Source of the DNA: JAWXCB01 sp034440455 | GTDB taxonomy: Bacteria > Bacteroidota > Bacteroidia > Chitinophagales > CAIOSU01 | DNA: 49,255 nucleotides | Direction: 5' to 3' | NCBI GenBank assembly: GCA_034440455.1 | Contig: JAWXCB010000003.1 | Coordinates: 1-49,255 of the forward strand | Part shown: in pieces, positions 35,184 to 42,868 of the stretch | How positions within the stretch are numbered: position 1 is the stretch's first letter | How the letters are laid out: each line of letters begins with the position of its first letter | Notes under the pieces: model-generated | Database searches by the model: none | Told to the model about the DNA's origin: nothing | The model's input: only the letters and a program-made list of their open reading frames with translations | Program-made: the position numbers and the translations under genes

Positions 35184-37009
35184 TGAATGAATAGCTTTTT
35201 GATGATGGTTGTTTTGCCTTGCACTTTGATGAAATACAATCCAGGAGATTTTATTTCCGAGAGGTCAAACGTAAGAAGATTTTCCGCTCCGTGTAATTCA
35301 AATTGTTTCCTGATGAGCAATTTGCCTGTTAAATCCGTGAGCAGAATTTCAACTTCTTTGTTCGAGGAATTGATTTGTATGAAAACTTTTTCTTCAGCCG
35401 GATTCGGATAGATGACTATCTGTTCCATCTCAAGATTTAATACCGTTGTTGTCGTATCGGGAATAGTATCTGTCGGAACAGAATCAATTGTGAGCGCGCA
35501 AACGGTAAGCAGCAAGCTGTCGAGAAATCTTTCGTGTGCAGGAATGCTGCCTGTGTTGATGGTGTTCGGAATGCCGATGGTTACCCAATTTGTCGAGTCC
35601 CAGAATGCAGGTTTTGATGCGAGATAATAGGTAGAGTCATTTAATGGTGATGTTCCGACAGGAGTTATTGTTCCTTTCACGTTGTTCGCATATTCAAATT
35701 GCCCTGTGCCTGCCATTAAATAATTTCCATAAAGCGCAGTGGTGTTGGTGATTTCATTGCCGACAAAGTTTTGGTCGGGCGTGATAGGCGCATTGCCAAT
35801 AAATCCCATTCCATACAGTTCAGCGCGATTGCGCAAAAATGTATTGTGCGGGCCTGATACGCCCCAGAAATGGTCAATGATGATATTCTGCAGGATGTTG
35901 CCTTCAAACAAATTTGCAAATGGAAAATGCCCGTGCAGGGAAACATCACCGGAAAAATCAGAAACCGCTTCGCTGCGGTTTGGCTCGCGTGAGTAATTAT
36001 ATGCAAACACATTTCCGTTTGCTCCTTCCTTCACCATCATTGCATGACGCAGGAATTTGAACATATTGTTTTCTATCAAACAATCGCTTGCATGTTGCCG
36101 CAGGCAAATACCGTAGCCCCGCGTTCCTGAACCATCATATCCAAAGGAATGATGAATGTAACAACCCGAAACATCAATGTTTTTGCTGTATTCAATAAGG
36201 ATATGCGCGCCCATACTCTTCGCGCTTTCCACTCCGCGCACCCAACAGTTTACTGCAAAGTTGAAATTGATATTGTAAATGGATGGTGTTGTCGAACTGT
36301 CCTGCCTGATGATTTTCATGCACTCAATTCCAACATACGTTACCGGTTTTATTTTTCGGACTTCAGCGTTGAGCAGCGTATCAAAATCAATGCGCAGCGC
36401 TGGCTCGATTTGCAAATCATTTCCTGAAACAGAAAGCACTTTTACAATTTGTCCCACGCATTGCTCCGCATAGCTTGCAGGCTGTGTGTCCCAGCTTCCG
36501 TTGTCCTGGCGGATTTCGGCATAATCGTTTGCAGAAAAACTCGAGGCATCAACAACACTCAATGTTGTCGAACCTTTTTCAAAACCGGAAACAACCTTGG
36601 TGAACGGGTCAAGCACTTCCGACTGATTTTTTGAAACATCAATCGCATGGTTTGGCGCGCCACCTAAATCAAAAACAAGCGTAGTGGAGTCTGCGCCTGC
36701 TCCTTTCAGCACAACAGAATCAGGTAATGCAAGCGAAGTATTGATAAGATATGTTCCTGCCGGAAAATAAAGAATGCCGAATCGTCCGTTGAGCGAATCA
36801 ATTGCAGTTTGAATAAAGCCATCAACAGCAGAGGAGCTATCATTTGATGCGCCTAAGTCTTTCATGTTGATTGAAATTGCAGTGCTGTCGGGTTGTGTGT
36901 TGCTTAATCCCGCTTTGCTCCAATCATAAAACCGGTTGGCAGGAATTATCTGCGCGGTTGAACAGAAGTGCAGCAGTACACTAAGAATTCAGACAAATGG
37001 AATTTTCAT
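35180..37009 (-). pseudogene. T9SS right-handed beta-helix protein with in-frame TGA in its signal peptide
   Basis: The frame runs from ATG at 37009 to TGA at 35180, with one internal TGA at 36991-36989 (codon 7). Reading through gives MKIPFV-stop-ILSVLLHFCSTAQII, an obvious signal peptide, so the stop splits an otherwise intact gene. The nearest in-frame ATG after it (36865) would make a 561-residue protein without export signal. The body begins with the pectate-lyase-like start (GRFGILYFPAGTYLINTSLALPD) and repeats of CYIHHSFG/CLIENNMF type, fitting a parallel beta-helix. A T9SS domain starts YPNPAEEKV. Inferred: a secreted polysaccharide-binding or -cleaving protein, now inactive, read through, or affected by a sequencing error. 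ATGA-coupled to proC. Confidence 0.75.
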
Positions 37010-37050
37010 GGGACTTCTCTTTTTAATTTTACGAAATAAAATACAGCCTG

Positions 37051-37192
37051 TTCAATCGCGCGAATTCGGGCTGCGTCATGCTGAGTGCAACGAAGCATCT
37101 CTACGCTGAGTAAGTAAGAGATTCTTCGCTTCGTATGACTCCGCTCAGAATGACGATTTTAAAAAAATGAAACACCGCCCGAATTCATTGAA
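37051..37192. repeat. composite inverted repeat, family 1 copy B
   Basis: Two family 1 arms face each other: 37075-37101 (starts GTCATGCTGAG, ends GAAGCATCTC) and 37118-37154 (starts GAGATTCTTCG, ends CAGAATGAC). An outer inverted repeat encloses them: GAATTCGGGC at 37062-37071 and GCCCGAATTC at 37177-37186, with TTCAAT/ATTGAA further out. The element ends 2 nt before the -7 box of the next gene. Confidence 0.65.
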
Positions 37193-37193
37193 G

Positions 37194-37201
37194 TAACTTT
37201 G
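37194..37201 (+). promoter_or_regulatory. -7 box TAACTTTG of the UPF0316 gene
   Basis: Exact TAnnTTTG match followed by CG, 15 nt before the ATG at 37217. An in-frame TTG at 37199 lies inside it and is therefore unlikely to be the start. Confidence 0.55.
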
Positions 37202-37216
37202 CGCCAAAGTTCAGCT

Positions 37217-37780
37217 ATGTTTCTATCAATTTTCTCGACAGAGTTCAACTACATGGAGTGGATTGTCATTCCTCTGCTCATCTTTTGCGCAAGAATCATT
37301 GATGTTTCCATTTCTACGTTGCGCATGATGTACACCATTAATGAAAAGCGCGAGATGGCGGTGACACTCGGTTTTTTTGAAGTGCTCATCTGGTTAATTG
37401 CAGTAGGGCAGGCGTTGCAACATCTCTCCACGCCCTTCGCCTACATTGGCTATGCAGGAGGATTTGCAACGGGTACTTATGTGGGAATGTTTCTTGAGAA
37501 AAAATTAGCTTCGGGCATCGTGCTGATGCGCATCGTTACCGTGAAGAAAGACAGCCACGCGCTCACCGACTATTTGCGCAAGAATAATTATTTAGTGACC
37601 GTAGTTGATGCAGAGAATAATGACGGGAATGTGAACGTGGTGTTTCTTCCCGCTAAACGCAAAGACTTGCCTCAGTTGCAGGAGGTGATTCGCAAATACA
37701 ATCCCAATGCCTTTTATTCGATTGAGAATTTAAGGTTCGTTACTTCGTTGAGAGCGCAGTTGGGCACTATTGCAAATTGA
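37217..37780 (+). CDS. UPF0316 (DUF5698/DUF2179) membrane protein
   Basis: 187 residues from the ATG at 37217 (MFLSIFSTEFNYMEWIV). Three membrane helices make up the N-terminal DUF5698-like part (ARIIDVSISTLRMMYTINEKR, then GFFEVLIWLIAVGQALQ). A soluble DUF2179-like ferredoxin-fold domain follows (about 110-170; VTVVDAENNDGNVNVVFLPAKRK, then LPQLQEVIRKYNPNAFYSIEN). Known: a conserved family without assigned function; its DUF2179 half resembles ligand-sensing domains of YitT-type proteins. It precedes the SDR gene by 52 bp, each with its own -7 box. Confidence 0.88.
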   Translation: MFLSIFSTEFNYMEWIVIPLLIFCARIIDVSISTLRMMYTINEKREMAVTLGFFEVLIWLIAVGQALQHLSTPFAYIGYAGGFATGTYVGMFLEKKLASGIVLMRIVTVKKDSHALTDYLRKNNYLVTVVDAENNDGNVNVVFLPAKRKDLPQLQEVIRKYNPNAFYSIENLRFVTSLRAQLGTIAN

Positions 37781-37805
37781 AGTAGTGAACAGTAGTTCCC
37801 TTTAT

Positions 37806-37813
37806 TACTTTTG
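37806..37813 (+). promoter_or_regulatory. -7 box TACTTTTG of the SDR gene
   Basis: Exact TAnnTTTG match 19 nt before the ATG at 37833. Confidence 0.5.
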
Positions 37814-37832
37814 ATTTCAAACTCCTTTTTCT

Positions 37833-38702
37833 ATGTATAAGCTCTCCCAGCAACACCCAAAGAAACGCGCGTTCATCACAGGCGCTGGTTCAGGGCTTGG
37901 ACTTGAATTCTGTAATGAACTTGCCAAAGACAACTGGACGATCGGCATCTGCGATATTTCGGAAAAGGGATTGAATGAAACCGCAGAACTCATCACCAAA
38001 GCAGGAGGCAAACCCATTTCGTTTCTGCTCGATGTTTCCGACAAAAACCGCTACAAAGAAGTTGCAGAAAAATTTCTTGCGCAAACAGGCGGCATTGATT
38101 TGCTCATTAATAATGCAGGCGTGGGCGATGCGGCTGTGTTTGAAGAATACGGCTTGGAGAACTGGGAATGGTTAGTCGGCATCAATCAAATGGGCGTGAT
38201 ATATGGTTGTCATTATTTTATCCCTGCAATGAAACAACAAAAAAGCGGGCACATTATTAATGTGTCGAGTATTGCCTCCGTAGCTGCCGCGCCAACGATG
38301 TCGGGTTACAACGTGACGAAAGCCGCAGTGAAAGCGCTTTCCGAAACATTATACTCCGAGCTCAAGCCTTTCAATATCGGTGTATCGGTGATGATGCCCT
38401 TTTTCTTCCGCACAAACATCACGCAACATGCGCGCGGGGCAAAAGACAGGGGAGAAATGGCGAAATACCTTGTGCATGGCTCGCCCGTGAGCGCCAATTC
38501 ATTAGCAACGAAAACGCTTGAATTAGTCGGCAACGGCAAGTTTCATATTCTTCTTCCGAAGGAAGCCAGATACATTTATTTTATGTCGCGCTTCTTCCCG
38601 ATGGCATTGTTAAAAATGAATGTGAAGATGGCGATGAATCCCAACGCAATGCTCAACAGGGCGAAGAAGCAATACGAGGCAAGGATGAAGAAAGGGAATT
38701 AA
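37833..38702 (+). CDS. short-chain dehydrogenase/reductase
   Basis: 289 residues. The Rossmann dinucleotide motif TGAGSGLG is at 16-23, NNAG at 93-96, the catalytic Ser in NVSSIAS (145/146), and Y159-xxx-K163 (SGYNVTKAA). The C-terminal 80 residues are basic and partly hydrophobic (YIYFMSRFFPMALLKMNVKMAM), as in membrane-associated SDRs acting on lipids. Known: such enzymes reduce or oxidise carbonyls and alcohols with NAD(P)(H). The substrate is not deducible. The following gap holds an AT-rich repeat and then the MITE-like element. Confidence 0.93.
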   Translation: MYKLSQQHPKKRAFITGAGSGLGLEFCNELAKDNWTIGICDISEKGLNETAELITKAGGKPISFLLDVSDKNRYKEVAEKFLAQTGGIDLLINNAGVGDAAVFEEYGLENWEWLVGINQMGVIYGCHYFIPAMKQQKSGHIINVSSIASVAAAPTMSGYNVTKAAVKALSETLYSELKPFNIGVSVMMPFFFRTNITQHARGAKDRGEMAKYLVHGSPVSANSLATKTLELVGNGKFHILLPKEARYIYFMSRFFPMALLKMNVKMAMNPNAMLNRAKKQYEARMKKGN

Positions 38703-38725
38703 GAATTTAGAATTATGAATTAGGA
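38698..38725. repeat. partial AT-rich repeat (family 3-like)
   Basis: AATTAAGAATTTAGAATTA-type string at the end of the SDR gene, like the left arm at 16013-16060. The MITE-like element interrupts it directly after GAATTAGGA. Confidence 0.45.
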
Positions 38726-38943
38726 GGGTGCATTTCAAATTGTCGCATAAAAGGTCGCACCTACGGTGCGATGGCAATCTTAGTTTAATATTATTCCTAC
38801 TACCAAAAGAACGCCTCTACGAGGCTGATAGGAGCCCCATCGGGGCAAACTTTTGGTAGAAATCAGCAAGCGAACAGGTATTAAGCTCCGTCAGGAGCGA
38901 CCTTTTGCTTTTTAATTTAACCGCGACAATTTGAAATGCACCC
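38726..38943. mobile_element. MITE-like nested palindromic element with 21-bp terminal inverted repeats
   Basis: 218 bp with perfect 21-bp ends: 38726-38746 (starts GGGTGCATTT) and 38923-38943 (ends AAATGCACCC). Inside is a 10-bp pair (AAAAGGTCGC 38749-38758 with GCGACCTTTT 38897-38906), and further in another 10-bp pair (CTACCAAAAG 38800-38809 with CTTTTGGTAG 38850-38859). Small hairpins sit between: TCGCACC/GGTGCGA, GCCTC/GAGGC, GCCCC/GGGGC and GCTCC/GGAGC, three of them with 3-nt loops. GAATTAGGA (38717-38725) and GAATCAGGA (38944-38952) flank it, a likely 9-bp target duplication with one change. It encodes no protein, so it would need a transposase in trans. A folded RNA is another possibility. 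Confidence 0.75.
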
Positions 38944-38960
38944 GAATCAGGAGTGGATGC

Positions 38961-38990
38961 TTTGCAACGCGAAATAACTTCCTATTTTTG
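38961..38990 (+). promoter_or_regulatory. complete -33/-7 promoter of the M43 protease gene
   Basis: TTTG at 38961-38964 and TATTTTTG at 38983-38990, 18 nt apart, match both halves of the Bacteroidota consensus. The predicted start site is about 17 nt before the ATG at 39014. The promoter lies just outside the MITE-like element. Confidence 0.6.
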
Positions 38991-39013
38991 GCGACTCTTT
39001 TAAAATTCGCATA

Positions 39014-40372
39014 ATGAAAAAAATACTCGGCTGCTTCATTCTCTTTTGCTGCATTGCTTTTGCGATGCAAGCGCAAACCATTCACCGTTGTGCCACGCAC
39101 GAGGTTTTTGAAAACAATGCCGCCACACATCCCGGCTATGCCGCTGCAGTGGAACATGCATTTAATTATGCAAAAGCAAAAGCCGAAGCGCATAACGCCT
39201 TCAAAGGCGCGCAAGATTGGGACACCATCTATCGCATTCCCGTGGTGGTGCATGTGGTTTACAACACGTCCGACCAAAACATTGATGACTCGCTCATCCA
39301 CAGCCAGATTGAAGTGCTGAACCAGGATTACCGCAGGCTCAATGCCGACACAGGCGACACGCGCTCCGTGTTTCTTCCCGTAGCCGCTGATGCTGGCATC
39401 GAGTTTTTTCTCGCCACCGAAGACTCCGATGGCAACCCAACTACGGGCATCACACGCACTTCTACCGACACTGCATTTTTCTCCGTGCTTGATTTAAGCG
39501 GAGGCACCGCCAATGGCGCTGACAAGGTGAAGAAAACCGCAGCAGGCGGCAATGACGCGTGGAACACCGACAACTACCTCAACCTGTGGGTGTGCAACCT
39601 CAAAGACCCCAACTCGTTTTTCGGGCTCGTGCTCGGCTTTGCCTATCCGCCTGACAATGCGCCCAACTGGCCTGTTAATGCCTTTCCCGCTGACTCAACG
39701 CTGCATGGCGTGGTGATTCATTATGAAGTGTTTGGACGAAACAATCCGGGCGCTGTGGGCGACCTTGATTTGGCAACCAAAGGAAGAACGGTGGTGCATG
39801 AAGTGGGGCATTATCTCGGCTTGCGCCACATTTGGGGCGATGGTCTTCTCAGCATTCTTTTCCCCGATTGCAGCGCGGATGATGGCATAGCCGACACGCC
39901 CAACTCCGGCAACAACTCGCAGGCAACAGGCTGCGACACCACGAAAAACACTTGCACCGAAGGCAATCCAGACTTGCCCGATATGCTTGAAAACTACATG
40001 GACTATTCGCGCGAAGAATGTCAGAACGTGTTCACGCAGGGGCAGGTAGCCATCATGCGCTCCACACTCACCTCCTCGCGCAGCGAGTTGCCTGTTTTCC
40101 CTCCTCCTGCGGGAATCGGGGCGGTTGCCAATACCATTGTAATGCAGGTTTATCCCAACCCTGCTGATGACATTGTAAACATCACCTTTCCTCAACAGGA
40201 AGTGACAACGCAACTCACCGTCAATGACCTTGTGGGAAAAACGTGGCGCACGTTTCTGCCCAATGGAAAAACCAGCTTCACACTTGATTTGAATACCCTG
40301 CCCGCAGGCATCTACACCATCATCGCCACAGCCCCAAGCGGCAGCGCGGTGAAGAAGGTGATTGTGAGGTGA
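39014..40372 (+). CDS. secreted M43 (pappalysin/cytophagalysin) zinc metalloprotease, T9SS
   Basis: 452 residues with a signal peptide ending AMQAQ (~17-21). The zinc site HEVGHYLGLRH (His262, Glu263, His266, His272) and the Met-turn NYMDYS (about residue 330) define a metzincin of family M43. IPVVVHVVYN begins the catalytic domain, and cysteines in CDTTKNTC probably form a bridge. A T9SS domain begins YPNPADDIV. Known: M43 proteases of Bacteroidota (cytophagalysin, ulilysin-like) digest proteins outside the cell and may be cleaved to activate; residues ~22-70 look like a propeptide. It has a good promoter of its own. The next genes run the other way. Confidence 0.92.
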   Translation: MKKILGCFILFCCIAFAMQAQTIHRCATHEVFENNAATHPGYAAAVEHAFNYAKAKAEAHNAFKGAQDWDTIYRIPVVVHVVYNTSDQNIDDSLIHSQIEVLNQDYRRLNADTGDTRSVFLPVAADAGIEFFLATEDSDGNPTTGITRTSTDTAFFSVLDLSGGTANGADKVKKTAAGGNDAWNTDNYLNLWVCNLKDPNSFFGLVLGFAYPPDNAPNWPVNAFPADSTLHGVVIHYEVFGRNNPGAVGDLDLATKGRTVVHEVGHYLGLRHIWGDGLLSILFPDCSADDGIADTPNSGNNSQATGCDTTKNTCTEGNPDLPDMLENYMDYSREECQNVFTQGQVAIMRSTLTSSRSELPVFPPPAGIGAVANTIVMQVYPNPADDIVNITFPQQEVTTQLTVNDLVGKTWRTFLPNGKTSFTLDLNTLPAGIYTIIATAPSGSAVKKVIVR

Positions 40373-40508
40373 GCATGAAGGATTGATTGGCGCGTACTGC
40401 TCTCAATCTTTATAGAAAGGGTGTCTTTCAGCAAAGCGATTGGCTACAGACTCAGGTCAAAGCGGGGGATTCACCGTCACTTTTTTGTATACCTGTAGGG
40501 GAAGCGCT

Positions 40509-40751
40509 TTATTTATGCTTGCAAAGTATTTTTTCAAATTCGGATTCTTTTCCTCCTCTGCAAGCAGTACAATAACTTTGAGGTCACTCCTGATGACCTG
40601 GCGTAGATCTTAAAGGTGTTGTCCCAAAAGCATCCGGGTACTTATAGAAAACGTGTTCATCACCGTTGTTAATTGAGCAGTTTGGGCAAGATTTTAAATC
40701 TCGATGATATTGAGATTCATTTAATTGTTCATTGCAATGATTACAATTCAT
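40509..40751 (-). pseudogene. zinc-ribbon protein of the restriction-modification operon, with an in-frame TGA
   Basis: The frame begins ATG at 40751, 6 nt after the nuclease stop, and reads MNCNHCNEQLNESQYHRDLK, then SCPNCSINNGDEHVFYKYPD and AFGTTPLRSTPGHQE up to TGA (40586-40584; 55 residues). The same frame goes on PQSYCTACRGGKESEFEKI to TAA at 40509 (80 codons). Two CxxC pairs (3/6, 22/25) before the stop and one (61/64) after make a three-knuckle zinc protein only if the stop is passed. A change of one base (GGA to TGA) would explain it. Because the context continues to look like protein, this is a recent nonsense change, readthrough, or a sequence error. I recall similar small zinc proteins beside nucleases but cannot confirm it. 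Role unknown. The 136 bp beyond it hold no gene I can support. Confidence 0.65.
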
Positions 40752-40757
40752 GGTTAT

Positions 40758-41249
40758 TTATTTATTGAAAGTTTTATTCGCCCATGTAAAGAACTCTGTT
40801 AGGCTAAATACCATTATTTTTTTATTCTTATTTGAATCTGTGGTATATTTCTGTTTTTTGACCGCCTCCTTTAACCATTTAAGGGCTCCTTGCTTAAACC
40901 CTGCTCCATCAATTAGGATCATAACCGTGTCTTCCGGCATAGCTTCAATAATATTGAGATACAGGTAAGGAAGCTTTTCGTCAACTGAACCGCTAACCTG
41001 TTGCCATTTACACTCGATACGCATTTTCAGTGCGTATTTTTCCGAAAGTAGTAAAAACTCAGTATTGCCTTTATGCTCGTAAATTGTTGTGAAAGGAACA
41101 TATTCAAGCAGCAGTTCTTTACCATACCCAACAGGATTCCTTTCCCACTTACGGTAGTTAACCACTTGAAAATTCTTCCCTGTTAAAACTGTCTTAATTG
41201 CAACTTCGAGTTGATTACCTGTTACGTTACTTGTAGTTCCTTTCTCCAT
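40758..41249 (-). CDS. type II restriction endonuclease, small PD-(D/E)XK
   Basis: 163 residues. The nuclease core reads GNTEFLLLS (E64), then RIECKWQQVSGSVDEKLPYL, in which E79-C-K81 is the ExK of the PD-(D/E)XK active site; the spacing of 14 residues between E64 and E79 is normal. ILIDGAGF further on is a typical core strand. Known: such enzymes cut DNA at a short site that the partner methyltransferase protects. The start ATG overlaps the methyltransferase stop by one base (TAATG), so translation is coupled. At 163 residues it is small for a restriction enzyme. The specificity cannot be read. AT-rich compared with neighbours, a sign of transfer. Confidence 0.8.
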   Translation of the reverse strand: MEKGTTSNVTGNQLEVAIKTVLTGKNFQVVNYRKWERNPVGYGKELLLEYVPFTTIYEHKGNTEFLLLSEKYALKMRIECKWQQVSGSVDEKLPYLYLNIIEAMPEDTVMILIDGAGFKQGALKWLKEAVKKQKYTTDSNKNKKIMVFSLTEFFTWANKTFNK

Positions 41250-42229
41250 TAATTGATAGAATAGTTTGTCACAACAATTTCATTTATCGCTCCCCGCTTG
41301 GTGGCATCTGAGTTAATCATTCTTTTTGCCGGTATTCGTAGGATATTATACCCTTTGTATATTTCGTCAAAAAAGTTATCAGCAGGATTAATGTTCTTGG
41401 GATCAGAATTGCTTAACATCACTTGAAAACCCTTTTTATCAAGTTGTTTAAAAAGTCCTGAAAGTTGAATTTGTTCTTTGTCTGAAAAATCGAGCTTGCT
41501 ATATGCTTTAAAACTCGCAGTCTTACTAATGGGTCTGTAAGGTGGATCAAAGTAAATGAAGGATTTTGATTTCAGGTCGTTGATTATTTCTTTGAAGTCA
41601 GCTTTTTTAATTTCAGCAAGTTCAAGAACTTTTGAAACAGCCAAAAGGTTTTTTTCATCGCAAATTGTCGGGTTGTCGTAATCGCCAGCAGGTGTATTAA
41701 ATTCTCCCTTCGAGTTTACTCTAAAGAGTCCATTGAAGCAGGTTCTATTTAAAAAAATATTTTGTGCGGCTCTTGGAATCCAATTTTCAGAATACTTGTC
41801 ATAATCAATGTTAAAGCGATTTAGGTTGTAGTTTGCACGTTGCTCATAAAAGTATTCTTGTCTTTTTTGTTTATCGATTTTGTGATAAGTTTTTTGATAG
41901 CGATATAAAAAGTCAATAAGTTTGGTAGCATTCTTTTGAATGACTTTGTAAATCAACACGAGTTCTTCGTTAATGTCGTAAAGAAATGCGCTTTCAATTT
42001 TATAGTTCTGTGCGATATCAAAGAAAACTGCACCGCTTCCGAGAAATGGCTCATAAAATGTCTTGATCTTTTTTTCTTTAAGCTGTTGCGGATAAAGCTC
42101 TTGAAATTTATTTAGAAGTTGTCCCTTACCCCCCGCCCATTTTAGAAAAGGTTTTGCTCCGACATTATATGGATGAAATAGGTCTTCTGCTTTTGCGCTT
42201 TTATTTTCTTTGCTTTTATACGTTGACAC
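41249..42229 (-). CDS. D12-class DNA adenine-N6 methyltransferase (Dam/EcoRV type)
   Basis: 326 residues. KPFLKWAGGKGQLL (27-39) and FYEPFLGSGAVFFD (58-71) form the SAM-binding motifs, and DPPY (228-231) is the catalytic motif IV. NRTCFNGLFRVNSKGEFNTPAG (161-182) is the D12-class target-recognition neighbourhood. Known: D12 enzymes methylate adenine at the N6 position in short sites such as GATC or GATATC, and here protect host DNA from the linked nuclease. Which site is used cannot be told. It is first of a three-gene minus-strand operon with the nuclease and the zinc-ribbon gene. A hairpin upstream may matter for control. Confidence 0.92.
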   Translation of the reverse strand: MSTYKSKENKSAKAEDLFHPYNVGAKPFLKWAGGKGQLLNKFQELYPQQLKEKKIKTFYEPFLGSGAVFFDIAQNYKIESAFLYDINEELVLIYKVIQKNATKLIDFLYRYQKTYHKIDKQKRQEYFYEQRANYNLNRFNIDYDKYSENWIPRAAQNIFLNRTCFNGLFRVNSKGEFNTPAGDYDNPTICDEKNLLAVSKVLELAEIKKADFKEIINDLKSKSFIYFDPPYRPISKTASFKAYSKLDFSDKEQIQLSGLFKQLDKKGFQVMLSNSDPKNINPADNFFDEIYKGYNILRIPAKRMINSDATKRGAINEIVVTNYSIN

Positions 42230-42579
42230 AGCTAATCATTTTCGTTAAAGATAATCATGTTTTGTTTTTCTGGTAGATTCGTACAAACTTTAATAGTATT
42301 ACCCCCTAACTTGCTTATAAACGAAGTTGAAAATTATTTCACTTCGTTTAGCATCCACCCTATTTTAGGAGTTAAGGCGAAACTCAGCCCGCTTTTCGGT
42401 TTCGTATACTTCTTCCAAGATACCTCTTTTTATTCCTCACCCAAACCCACAAGCAAACACAAATCTTCTGCTCGTAAGTGAAGCGGTTCTTTAGAAAATC
42501 GCAATGTTCCTGTCTATTCGATAAGGGAGAGACAGCACCCCCTCATTGCCTGTGCAGAAACTTGCGCTATGAAGAGGCG
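42230..42579. other. gap upstream of the restriction-modification operon
   Basis: 350 bp. It holds a 12-bp stem with a one-base bulge and 4-nt loop (42320-42348; AACGAAGT...ACTTCGTT), about 90 nt before the methyltransferase ATG. Open frames on the plus strand (42257-42481 and 42478 on) have low-complexity, unlikely products. No gene called. Confidence 0.45.
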
Positions 42580-42810
42580 TTCTTCAAGGAAGTTAACAAC
42601 TACCTCAAGGTATTTAATATTTACCTCGCGGTTCACAGCAATTACCTCGAGGTTCGAGCCAAAAACTTCGGGTCGCTTATTATTTCCCTCGAGGTTAGCG
42701 GCAAAAACTTGGAGGTAGTTATCAGTTTCTTCGAGGTTCGGAACAAACCCATTGAGGTTTGTGTGAACCACCTCGAGGTTCAGCACAAAACCTCCGAGGT
42801 GAAAATAAAT
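42580..42810. repeat. 21-bp tandem array, 11 units, with palindromic core
   Basis: Eleven consecutive 21-bp units without spacers, consensus wacCTCGAGGTt plus about nine variable bases ending in AAA. The perfect core CTCGAGGT occurs in units 3, 5 and 9, and most of the others have one to three changes. The period equals two turns of B-DNA. On both strands the array reads as heptads of xLEVxxx type, which follows from the palindromic core. It ends 58 nt before the ATG of the gene at 42869. Confidence 0.85.
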
Positions 42811-42868
42811 CCAACCAACGCAACCTTCATGCGGCATTACCGTAATAAGAGGACAAAACAAAACAATT

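Noticed and set aside
37199..37216. TTG start six codons upstream for the UPF0316 gene
   Set aside because: The TTG is part of the exact -7 box TAACTTTG.
40376..40508. Gene remnant downstream of the zinc-ribbon frame
   Set aside because: Short translations in all frames carry early stops and no recognisable motif.
36989..40586. UGA reassigned to an amino acid in this organism
   Set aside because: UGA is the most frequent stop here (for example smc neighbours, SDR region and acyl-CoA genes end normally), RF2 is present with its regulatory UGA, and only two isolated in-frame UGAs occur.
42320..42348. Terminator upstream of the restriction operon
   Set aside because: The hairpin is real, but there is no T-run on either strand, so it is left as an unassigned hairpin.
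42580..42810. CRISPR array
   Set aside because: Units are contiguous 21-bp with no spacers, are diverged, and no cas genes are in the window.
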